DNA of 46,803 bases from the NCBI GenBank assembly GCA_937958875.1, contig CALGMJ010000111.1, positions 1 to 46,803 of the forward strand, in the 5' to 3' direction. The DNA is from an uncultured Verrucomicrobiales bacterium. GTDB taxonomy: Bacteria > Verrucomicrobiota > Verrucomicrobiia > Verrucomicrobiales > Akkermansiaceae. Shown piece by piece: positions 28,197 through 36,716 of the stretch (position 1 is the stretch's first letter; every line of letters begins with the position of its first letter). The position numbers and the translations under genes are program-made. The notes under the pieces were generated by a model. It worked only from the letters and a program-made list of their open reading frames with translations. It was not told the DNA's origin and did not search any database.

Positions 28197-30188
28197 GTGA
28201 ACAGAACGCCCACCCTCTATCAATTTTTTAAATACTGGCTCTCCATTTTAGCCATACTTTCACCGATATCGGCGCTATATGCGACCCCAACGTTAGCGAA
28301 ACCATCAGCCAAACAACTCCGATTCGCTGACTGGGAAATTGGTGCTTTTTTCCACTACAACCTGACTCCCTTTACCGGTCAGGAAAATGGAGATGGTCAG
28401 GAGCCTCCTTCAAAATTCAATCCCACAGAACTCGATATTGATCAATGGCTTACCACAGCAAAAAGCATGGGAGCACGCTACGCAGTCTTCACAGCCCGCC
28501 ATGAAGGTGGCTTTTGTCTCTGGCCCACTAAGACAACGGACTACAGCATCGCTAACAGCCCCTATCAACGAGGAAAAGGCGACCTCGTCCGTGAATTTAC
28601 CGAAGCTTGCCGCCGACATGGCTTAGCAGTGGGAATTTATCATACTGCGAACTACGATGCTCATCAGGCCCTCCATAATTACAAAGGCCCTATCAATAGC
28701 CCTCTAAAGCGAGGTAGCACCTGGGAATCAACTGTGGAAAAGGCAATGAAAGCTGGAGGTTCCGCACACCGAAAACGCTTCAATGACATTCAGGTCGCTC
28801 AAGTTCGAGAACTTCTCACCCAATATGGAAAAATTGACTTCATGTGGTCAGACCACTGGGATGCATCAAAACCTGAAAATATCTGGCGAGCAGTCACGGA
28901 TCTCGCCCAGGAAATACAGCCCAATATGATTTTGATGGGACCAGACACTTGGACACCTGGAAATCAAAGTGGTCATGTGATTTATCCTATGTGGAACGCC
29001 GTCGATACAGTCGACAGCACTAAATATACGCGCCCCACAAATCGGAAAAAATATTCTGAGTATAGGATAAATGAAAACCTAAGCAATACGAAGATCTATC
29101 AGGGTCACCCTTTTGGTAAATTTTGGCGAGCACGTGAGTGCCCCACTTATAGCGCTTTCCACAAGGGGGGGTGGCTTTGGCATTCAGATAAGGCCAAAGA
29201 AATAGCCCCTAAAAAAACTTGGGAACACATAGACCTCTATCACCGCACCGTCGGACTCGGCGCCAATGTTCTCATTAACTTACCGCTCAATACAAAGGGC
29301 CTCATCCCCGAAGACATCGTAGCGGCAGCGCAAAATTTCGGTGATGAAATTCGTAGCCGCTTTAAGAGTCCTATCGCTAGCATAAACAAGGTTCAAAAGG
29401 GAAACATCGTAGAGCTCAAATGGGACAAAATGCGCAGCATTAATACCATTGTGACGATGGAGAACATCGCCAACGGACAGAAGATCAACAAATACACTCT
29501 TGAAGCTTTCGTCCGAGGCAAATGGATCCCCCTAAAACAGAAAAACCGCATTGTAGCAGCTCTCCCCTATAATAGCTCTCCAGGCTTTCTCACTGTAGGT
29601 CATAAAAAAATTGACAGTATCTCTACTGTAATCACGAACCGTATCCGCTTCCGTTGCCTCGAAGCGGTGGCTGAACCAGTGGAAATTCTCAGCTTTGCCG
29701 CCTATCGTTGCCGTCCCAATAAGCGTGTATTCGACGCCAGCTACCCTTATCTTAGCGGAATAGATACCGCCTTTAACCAATGTCATGGTGGATTGCTGCG
29801 GGATAAGGACTACAGAGGAGGCCCACTCCAAATTAATGGGCGGACATTCAAGCACGGACTGCTAACCTGCCCTGTTAAGGAAAACTCTCGTGGAGTAGCC
29901 GAATTTGACCTGAGGCATTATCGCAAAGTTAAAGGACTCAAAGCGACCATTGGCATTGAAGACATGGTTGGAAATAAAGGATCTTGCGTTTTCCTTGTCG
30001 AAGCGCAAATAAACGGAAAATGGAGTTCAATCTATCAAAGTCCACGTCTAACAGGTCGAGATCTTGGACGAAATATCGAAGTCGATTTTCCAATCAATAC
30101 GAAGCGTATTCGTCTCGTCGCATTTGCTGGCAGAGACGGTATTCATAATGACCATGCCGTCTGGGGGAATGTGCGCTTCGTTGAATGA
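28197..30188 (+). CDS. Secreted alpha-L-fucosidase (GH29) with C-terminal NPCBM-like domain
   Basis: FADWEIGAFFHYNLTPFTGQE, GARYAVFTARHEGGFCLWPTKTTDYSI, YGKIDFMWSDHWD, GANVLINLPLNTKGLIPE; C-terminal LRDKDYRGGPLQINGRTFKHGL... module. GTG start. Confidence 0.88.
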   Translation: MNRTPTLYQFFKYWLSILAILSPISALYATPTLAKPSAKQLRFADWEIGAFFHYNLTPFTGQENGDGQEPPSKFNPTELDIDQWLTTAKSMGARYAVFTARHEGGFCLWPTKTTDYSIANSPYQRGKGDLVREFTEACRRHGLAVGIYHTANYDAHQALHNYKGPINSPLKRGSTWESTVEKAMKAGGSAHRKRFNDIQVAQVRELLTQYGKIDFMWSDHWDASKPENIWRAVTDLAQEIQPNMILMGPDTWTPGNQSGHVIYPMWNAVDTVDSTKYTRPTNRKKYSEYRINENLSNTKIYQGHPFGKFWRARECPTYSAFHKGGWLWHSDKAKEIAPKKTWEHIDLYHRTVGLGANVLINLPLNTKGLIPEDIVAAAQNFGDEIRSRFKSPIASINKVQKGNIVELKWDKMRSINTIVTMENIANGQKINKYTLEAFVRGKWIPLKQKNRIVAALPYNSSPGFLTVGHKKIDSISTVITNRIRFRCLEAVAEPVEILSFAAYRCRPNKRVFDASYPYLSGIDTAFNQCHGGLLRDKDYRGGPLQINGRTFKHGLLTCPVKENSRGVAEFDLRHYRKVKGLKATIGIEDMVGNKGSCVFLVEAQINGKWSSIYQSPRLTGRDLGRNIEVDFPINTKRIRLVAFAGRDGIHNDHAVWGNVRFVE

Positions 30189-30221
30189 ACAGGACGGAAA
30201 AAACGACTTACAGGAAAAAGA

Positions 30222-30258
30222 AAAGACCCTCTGCATTCTCAGCAAAGGGTCTTTCAAA
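30222..30258. terminator. Hairpin terminator between convergent fucosidase and bactofilin genes
   Basis: AAAGACCCT (30222-30230)/AGGGTCTTT (30246-30254) with flanking A/T runs. Confidence 0.8.
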
Positions 30259-30280
30259 AAGAAAGTGGTGACAGGAAAAA

Positions 30281-30601
30281 CTAGTTTCCGATCTTGGTGC
30301 TCCCAGTCAGGCTCGCGCCCTCTTCCATGTTGAGAGTCTTGGTTTTGATGTCACCATTAAGGGTAGATTTATCCTTCAGCTCACAGCGGTCAGACTCAAT
30401 CGTTCCTTCGACGCGGCCATAGAGCTTCACCTCACCAGCTTTGACGTCACCTTTGATGGTAGCATTCTCACCGATGGTGATTTTACCCTTATCAGAACTA
30501 ATCTCACCGTCGATCTTGCCGTCGATGATCATGTCATTGGAAAATTTAATGGATCCGGTAATTTCGATCCCCTGTGCAAGAACATTGGTAGCATTCGCCA
30601 T
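30281..30601 (-). CDS. Bactofilin (polymer-forming cytoskeletal protein)
   Basis: GIEITGSIKFSNDMIIDGKIDGEISSDKGKITIGENATIKGDVKAGEVKLYGRVEGTIES; start MANATN at 30601. Confidence 0.94.
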   Translation of the reverse strand: MANATNVLAQGIEITGSIKFSNDMIIDGKIDGEISSDKGKITIGENATIKGDVKAGEVKLYGRVEGTIESDRCELKDKSTLNGDIKTKTLNMEEGASLTGSTKIGN

Positions 30602-30613
30602 ATCGAGAGGGAC

Positions 30614-31849
30614 TTGACCAGCTTTCAGCGAGAGAGGCAATTTTATTTCCTCTCAATTTTGACCGGAAACACTTTTGACAAAAGCCTTTCTAGCGTCGAC
30701 CACTCCCTCGTGAGTTTTTCCACCCAGTTTGAGGACCTTCTGGCACGCCCGAATCCGCTCCTCAGCCGCTTCCAGGCACTGATCCAGCCCTGCGATGCTA
30801 GCCAGCTAGAAGCCATGGCTAAGCAAAGCCAGACCCTGACCCGGCGCCATTTTGGAAAGACCATGCGCCTTTTCGCCCCTCTCTATCTTTCCAACGAATG
30901 CGTCAATAACTGCAAATACTGTGGATTCTCACGCGATAATCCCATTTTACGCACCACGCTGACTGTCGACCAAGTCGTCACCGAAGCCCGTCACCTTCAC
31001 GCTCTCGGGTATCGCAATATACTCCTCGTAGCAGGCGAACACCCGAAATTCGTCTCCGAAGGCTACCTGCAGGAATGCCTTGATGCGCTCAAGCATTTCA
31101 TCCCCACTCTAGGCATCGAGGTAGGGCCCATGGAAGATGATCAGTATCGCGATCTCGTCGATCACGGCGGTGAAGGCCTAATCGTCTACCAGGAAACTTA
31201 CCATCAGGAAACCTACGAGCAGCTCCATACCGCAGGCCCAAAGAGGAAATTCCGCTGGCGGCTCGACTGCCCAGAGCGTGCTTACGCGGGTGGATTTCGC
31301 CGTATCGGCATCGGCGCACTTTTTGGCCTCGCTGACTGGCAACATGAAGCCCTCTCCCTCGCCGCCCACCTTGACTACCTCCAGAGGCACTGCTGGAAGG
31401 CGAGCTTCACCGTGGCCTTCCCTCGCATGCGCCCTCACGCAGGAAACTACGAATACACGCCAGACCCGAAACTCTCCCTCGACGACCGCACTCTCGTCCA
31501 GCTCATCGCCGCCTTCCGCATCTGCTTTCCACAGGTCGGCATCGTCCTCTCGACTCGTGAGCCCGCACAGCTCCGAGACTCCCTTTTCCCACTCGGAATC
31601 ACACACATTTCTGCGGAATCAAAAACAGACCCTGGTGGTTATACCGGAGCTGGCACCGATGATCTTCACCTCACGGTCAAAGGCCGCCGAGTAGAGCTCG
31701 AAGAAAAAAAATCATCCGCCTGCTCCAGAGCTACGGGACAATTTGAAATAGACGACAAACGCACCACCGCCGAAGTCGCACAGCTCCTCAAGAAAAACGG
31801 ATTTGACCCAGTCTGGAAAGATTGGGACGCAGCCATCCTTACGCCATGA
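30614..31849 (+). CDS. thiH: 2-iminoacetate synthase ThiH (radical SAM)
   Basis: LYLSNECVNNCKYCGFSRDN (CxxxCxxC), YQETYHQETYEQLHTAGPKRKFRWRLDCPERAYAGGFRRIGIGALFGL, SAESKTDPGGY. Exact start uncertain. Confidence 0.94.
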   Translation: MTSFQRERQFYFLSILTGNTFDKSLSSVDHSLVSFSTQFEDLLARPNPLLSRFQALIQPCDASQLEAMAKQSQTLTRRHFGKTMRLFAPLYLSNECVNNCKYCGFSRDNPILRTTLTVDQVVTEARHLHALGYRNILLVAGEHPKFVSEGYLQECLDALKHFIPTLGIEVGPMEDDQYRDLVDHGGEGLIVYQETYHQETYEQLHTAGPKRKFRWRLDCPERAYAGGFRRIGIGALFGLADWQHEALSLAAHLDYLQRHCWKASFTVAFPRMRPHAGNYEYTPDPKLSLDDRTLVQLIAAFRICFPQVGIVLSTREPAQLRDSLFPLGITHISAESKTDPGGYTGAGTDDLHLTVKGRRVELEEKKSSACSRATGQFEIDDKRTTAEVAQLLKKNGFDPVWKDWDAAILTP

Positions 31850-32043
31850 TCATCGTCAACGGAACCACTCAGGAATTCACCACCCCTCGCCCACTGCCCG
31901 AACTTCTTCAAGAACTAGGTTTTGCTGATAAACCCGTCGTTGTGGAACTCAACCGCGAAGCACTTTCCCCCTCAGAATTCTCAAAACGTGTCATTCAAGA
32001 TGGTGACAGCTTAGAGATCATCACAATCGCCGCTGGAGGCTAG
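31846..32043 (+). CDS. thiS: Sulfur carrier protein ThiS
   Basis: MIIVNGTTQEF... ending IITIAAGG (terminal GG); ATGA overlap with the thiH stop. Confidence 0.93.
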   Translation: MIIVNGTTQEFTTPRPLPELLQELGFADKPVVVELNREALSPSEFSKRVIQDGDSLEIITIAAGG

Positions 32044-34523
32044 TGACATTTAGCGTTACGATGCCTCCAGTGCTTCGGAACATCGTCATCTTACTTCTAT
32101 CCCTCAGCATTGCGCAGGGGAAACCTCAGAGCTGGGCTCAGGTCAAAAAAAAGTCTGAGTATCTCGCCGCACGAACTGCCATCGCGGACCACCTGCCCCA
32201 ACTCGCTATTCCGAATCTACTCACGCTGTTAGATTCGGAAAAAATATCAGACGAAGCTCGCTCAGAGTTACGCACCCTCCTCGGGGAGGCATTTTTAAGA
32301 AATGGCCAACCACAAAAGGCTCTCGAGAACTTGAACCACAAGGCGCCAGACTATGCTCCGGAAACAGCCTTCTGGCGCGCGCACGCTCTGCAACAACTTG
32401 GTAGATTAAGTGAAGCGGCCGACACCTTCGCCCTCGTCGATTCGAAGAAACGCCACCTCTCATCCCAGCTCAATGAAGCCACGCTACGCACTCTCCTGAA
32501 TGAACCTGCGAAAGCCATCGCGATCCTCGACCCTCTTTTAAAAACAGAAGACCCCACTCTGCGCGACCAAGTCTTACTCCGTTTAACAACCAATTACCTC
32601 GACCAGAATCAACCAGCCGAAGCTTCAGCTAGCCTCGCAAAAATCTCCAAACAAACACCCCACTCCACTTACCTTCAAGGTCGGCTTCATCTTCTCAAAA
32701 AAGAGCGACAGCCTGCCGTCGAACTCTTCCAGCGGCTCACGAGCAACCCCAGTCCCGACTGGCCTGTCCCTTCAGATCTCTACAACGCCTCTATCCTAGC
32801 TCTCGCTGATAGTCTAGCTCTGGGAGATCAAGCAGAACTCGCAGCTAACTTCCTTCTCGATCTGCTCGAATCAAATCCAGATTCACCTATCGTGCGCCCT
32901 CTTTTTGCCCGCCTCCGGAAATGGCAGAAAGGAACACCCGAAGCCATCACCCGGCTCAAAAGCCTCCTTCCCGCTGCCAGCCCTAGCGAAGAACCCGCTA
33001 CGACAGCCCCACTCCCAGAACTCCTCATCCGCCAACGTCTAGGCCACCTTCTCCTAAAACAAGAAACCCCTGAGGCACAAAAAGAAGGACGTGAGCTGCT
33101 TCTCGCGCTCATAAAACAGACTAAAGACCCCTCCCTACTGAGCAGAGCCCAGCGTGACCTCGGACTGGATGCTCTCCGCCGCGAACAGCTCGATGATGCC
33201 ACCAGCGCCTTCTCCAGCATGGTCGAAAGCGCTCCCTCGAGTGATTGGAAGGCATATGCGCTTGCCCTAAAAGGAGCCACGGCCTTTCAAAAGAAAGACC
33301 CGAAAGCCTCCGCAAACGCCTTTCTGGAAGCAGCGAAAAAGGCACCCGCAGATCAAAAACAAACCCTCGTATTTAATGCAGGCTTAAGCCTCATCGAGTC
33401 TGGTGACTTCTCCCGGCTTAAAAAACTCTCCGAAGATCCCGCTCTCCGTGCCAGCCTCCTACTTGAACAAGGACTCGTCCTCCATGCTAAGAATAATCCA
33501 GCTGCTCGCGCCCCCCTCGAACGCTTCCTTGCAGAAACTCAAAATCACTCCCGCGAAGCCGAAGCACGCCTCACCCTCGCCGAAAGCGCCACCTTTCTGG
33601 AACCCAAGAATGAAGCTCTCGCGAAAGCCCAGCTTCGGCTCTTAAAATTCGACTCACGAAAGCAGACTGATCTAGCCCTGAGACGTATCCTCGCCTCTCT
33701 CGCCCTGAATGAAAACGCTGAGCTTGCGCTGGGGTTCCTTGCGAAAAACCCAAATCATCCCGACCGATCTCAAATCCGCTTCGAACTCGCTCGCTACTAC
33801 CACCGCACTCAGAATGCGGGAGAAGAATACCGCACCCTAGAAGCCCTCATTGTGTCTGACCCTGATCATGAACTGGCAAACTCAGCCCGTATGCTCAGTG
33901 CTCGTGCCGGCCTCAAAATCAACACCCCAGCTGCGTTTGAAAAGAGCTTCAACCACTACCACTACCTTAGAAATAGCAAAAGCCCACTCGCGATCGAAGC
34001 CGCGATCGAACATGCCGCTGCTCTCAACGATAATGTGGAAGAACCAGAAGGAGCGCTTGAAATTCTCACCCCCTTTCTAAAGAAGAAGAATCTCCCCCCG
34101 AGAGACCATCGCCGCATCCTAGCCCTCGCTGCAGCCGCGACCAACAAGCAACAGAACTACAAAAAATCCCTCTCATACTACGACCAGCTCCTCGCCATGC
34201 CTGACCTTCCCCGTTCGTGGCGGAATAAAGCAAGCTACCAGCGTGGACGAGTCCTCGAGGAACTCGGAAAGAGTGACCAAGCTCTCGAATCCTACCTCCA
34301 AGTAATCAATCAGCAACTTGCTGAAAACTCACCTCAAGATAAGGACTGGGAAAGCTTCGACAAGTGCGGCATCAGCGCCATTAAGCTTCTGAGTAAGAAG
34401 GAAAACTGGCGTGCGGCCATCAAAGTCGCCGAGAAAATTGCCAATAGCGGTTCCCCCCAGGCAGATGCTCGCAAGGCGCAAGTCAAACGTCTCCGCCTTG
34501 ATCATATGATCTGGGAAGACTAA
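32043..34523 (+). CDS. Tetratricopeptide-repeat protein, exported (826 aa)
   Basis: N-terminal hydrophobic segment; helical TPR-like repeats throughout. Confidence 0.8.
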   Translation: MTFSVTMPPVLRNIVILLLSLSIAQGKPQSWAQVKKKSEYLAARTAIADHLPQLAIPNLLTLLDSEKISDEARSELRTLLGEAFLRNGQPQKALENLNHKAPDYAPETAFWRAHALQQLGRLSEAADTFALVDSKKRHLSSQLNEATLRTLLNEPAKAIAILDPLLKTEDPTLRDQVLLRLTTNYLDQNQPAEASASLAKISKQTPHSTYLQGRLHLLKKERQPAVELFQRLTSNPSPDWPVPSDLYNASILALADSLALGDQAELAANFLLDLLESNPDSPIVRPLFARLRKWQKGTPEAITRLKSLLPAASPSEEPATTAPLPELLIRQRLGHLLLKQETPEAQKEGRELLLALIKQTKDPSLLSRAQRDLGLDALRREQLDDATSAFSSMVESAPSSDWKAYALALKGATAFQKKDPKASANAFLEAAKKAPADQKQTLVFNAGLSLIESGDFSRLKKLSEDPALRASLLLEQGLVLHAKNNPAARAPLERFLAETQNHSREAEARLTLAESATFLEPKNEALAKAQLRLLKFDSRKQTDLALRRILASLALNENAELALGFLAKNPNHPDRSQIRFELARYYHRTQNAGEEYRTLEALIVSDPDHELANSARMLSARAGLKINTPAAFEKSFNHYHYLRNSKSPLAIEAAIEHAAALNDNVEEPEGALEILTPFLKKKNLPPRDHRRILALAAAATNKQQNYKKSLSYYDQLLAMPDLPRSWRNKASYQRGRVLEELGKSDQALESYLQVINQQLAENSPQDKDWESFDKCGISAIKLLSKKENWRAAIKVAEKIANSGSPQADARKAQVKRLRLDHMIWED

Positions 34524-34552
34524 GCAAATGAAGACGAACTAAGAAAAACCTC

Positions 34553-35464
34553 TTAGTATCCGATCACGGCAGCGGGACACATCGTAGCCGCTTCCTTACA
34601 GATTGGCGCACAAAATTTCCCAAAGCTCTCTTCGCAATTCTCGCAGCAGAGAAACTGGGCATTGCACGGCTGCCAGCCACAGTTTCGATAACGGATCGAA
34701 GGCGTGCCACAGTGCACACAAGAGGAGACCACTTTCGCCCCTTCAGTGCGATTCACCGGCACACTTAGGCGTTCATCAAAGACGTAGCACTCGCCTTCAA
34801 ACCCCTCTCCTTTCGCTTCCTCACTCTTCCCGTAAGTCACAATGCCACCATCGAGCTGGTAGACATCGGTAAAACCTTCCTTTAGGAGAAATCCGCTAAA
34901 TTTTTCACAGCGAATCCCCCCCGTGCAATAGGTCAGAATCTTCTTCCCTTCCAATTCCTCACGATGATCTCGCACCCACTTGGGCAGATCACGAAAACTC
35001 GGCACATCTGGCAGGAGCGCATTTTCAAAGCGTCCAATCTCCCATTCGTAGTCATTTCGCGCATCGATCATAACTACATTTTCCTCCTTCATCGCCTCCT
35101 TCCACTCCTCCGGCTTAAGATGCGTCGCCGTTAGATCTTCAGGAGAAAAATCCTCCTCACCCAGCTCCAGGGTCACGACCTCAGAACGAACCTTGATCGA
35201 AAGCCGCGGAAAGACATGCTCTTCAGAAGGATCAATCTTCCAGGCAATCCCCGCTGTTACTGGATCTTCATCCAATGCAGCACGATAAGCAGCACAGCTC
35301 TCTGCCGTTCCAGAAACCGTCCCATTGATGCCCTCCTGCGCTATCAAAATACGGCCCAGAAGATTCAGCCGCTTACATAAATCCCGATGTTCGGCGGCAT
35401 AGGCTTCTGGGTCTGCAATGCGAGAATACTTGTAGTAAAGGAGAACCTCGTAGGGAGCCGTCAT
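34553..35464 (-). CDS. trhO: Rhodanese-domain tRNA uridine(34) hydroxylase (TrhO/YceA family) with Cys-rich C-terminus
   Basis: YKYSRIADPEAYAAEHRDLCKRLNLLGRILIAQEGINGTVSG, MIDARNDYEWEIGRF, LTYCTGGIRCEK, CVHCGTPSIRYRNCGWQPCNAQFLCC. Internal Met (MTAPYEVLLYYKYSR) preferred. Confidence 0.93.
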   Translation of the reverse strand: MTAPYEVLLYYKYSRIADPEAYAAEHRDLCKRLNLLGRILIAQEGINGTVSGTAESCAAYRAALDEDPVTAGIAWKIDPSEEHVFPRLSIKVRSEVVTLELGEEDFSPEDLTATHLKPEEWKEAMKEENVVMIDARNDYEWEIGRFENALLPDVPSFRDLPKWVRDHREELEGKKILTYCTGGIRCEKFSGFLLKEGFTDVYQLDGGIVTYGKSEEAKGEGFEGECYVFDERLSVPVNRTEGAKVVSSCVHCGTPSIRYRNCGWQPCNAQFLCCENCEESFGKFCAPICKEAATMCPAAVIGY

Positions 35465-35585
35465 GACGCCGAATGACTTGGCAAGACTTGAGCAGAAAAT
35501 CAATCGCTCATTCACAGGCATATTTGTAAATTCACACCCAAAAATCTCAAAAATCCCAAAAAATGATAAAATTTAGATATATATG

Positions 35586-35607
35586 AACCATTTTTGAATA
35601 AATGGTT
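35586..35607. repeat. Short inverted repeat in AT-rich intergenic region
   Basis: AACCATTT (35586-35593)/AAATGGTT (35600-35607), 6-nt spacer. Confidence 0.7.
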
Positions 35608-35739
35608 TAGCAATTTCGCCAAAAAAGAATTATCCCCTAAGAAAACCTAACACTCAGACATTTATAAGGCATACTCATTCACCCAAGTCATTAAAACCTC
35701 CTAAAAAGCATATCTTATGAAACAAAGCCCCCCCTCAGC

Positions 35740-36714
35740 ATGCTCATCTCGGCGTTGATTCTTTCCACTAATTCCTATGCTGCCCTCTCCTTTACTGGCG
35801 GATCAGATACGAGCTGGTCTGGCAGTGGTAATGTCCTCAATGCCAATCCCTCACCAGGCACCTTCACCGGAACCGGGATCAATGTCCCCTTCGTCGAAGA
35901 TACCGCGGGCGGAACACTCTCGATCAGTAACTTCGCCAACTCCGCGCTCAATCCGACCACTCGAGTTTCGAACACCCTTTCAGCCGGAGTGGAGTTTACC
36001 TTCACTGGAGGAACTGCAGATATCAGTCTAGGAAACACCACCGACAGTGACGGCGGACAAGGTGCTAGTTTTTTCAATAGTGCCAGCATCACCGGACTCG
36101 CTGGAGTTTCCTCGATCAAGATGACCGTGACGTATAATGAATTCCTCGCTGGCCGATCACGCGTCCTGGGAAATTCAAATGACCTTCGCGGATTTGCCAC
36201 TCTCGGTGCTGTCGGGGTCGCTGCAGCAGGCACGGGGCTCGATATTAACGACTTCAACACTCTCGCTGTTTTTGGACAATCTTTCGGACTCAATGCCCTG
36301 GGAAATTTCGTTCCTGGGATTCCTAGCGGAGTCCCCTTCACTTCCGCAGGAGGAGGATTTAGCGATCCACCTGTTGTCAATGGCTCCGATGTTACTTTCA
36401 GTGCGGATCGTTTCACGGGCTTAGTTTCCCCCGGTGGAGGTGGGCTCGATGGTGACTTCCTCTTTCTAAGGGCCTTCGATGCTGATGGCTCAGGAGATCT
36501 TACCCCACAGGATGCTGACGATTTTTATGCCAAGGAGCTGACTTTCACCATCACTCCAGATTCTGGAACTTTCGAAGACGATACCATTTTCACCTTCTCA
36601 TTCGACGGTCAGCAGCACGCGAATCTCGCCCTAGTGCCAGAACCAAGCTCTGTCATGAGCCTTTCACTCGCCGCACTTGCCTTCGCCATGAGACGCAAGC
36701 GCTCCGAGAGCTAG
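35740..36714 (+). CDS. PEP-CTERM sorting domain-containing exported protein
   Basis: N-terminal signal-like MLISALILSTNSYAAL, C-terminal VPEPSSVMSLSLAALAFAMRRKRSES. Confidence 0.85.
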   Translation: MLISALILSTNSYAALSFTGGSDTSWSGSGNVLNANPSPGTFTGTGINVPFVEDTAGGTLSISNFANSALNPTTRVSNTLSAGVEFTFTGGTADISLGNTTDSDGGQGASFFNSASITGLAGVSSIKMTVTYNEFLAGRSRVLGNSNDLRGFATLGAVGVAAAGTGLDINDFNTLAVFGQSFGLNALGNFVPGIPSGVPFTSAGGGFSDPPVVNGSDVTFSADRFTGLVSPGGGGLDGDFLFLRAFDADGSGDLTPQDADDFYAKELTFTITPDSGTFEDDTIFTFSFDGQQHANLALVPEPSSVMSLSLAALAFAMRRKRSES

Positions 36715-36716
36715 GA

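Noticed and set aside
30602-30660. TPP riboswitch upstream of thiH
   Set aside because: The interval between bactofilin and thiH is too short and no THI-box-like sequence was seen.
35775-36416. 213-aa minus-strand ORF
   Set aside because: Antisense to the PEP-CTERM protein; Pro/Ser-rich shadow translation.
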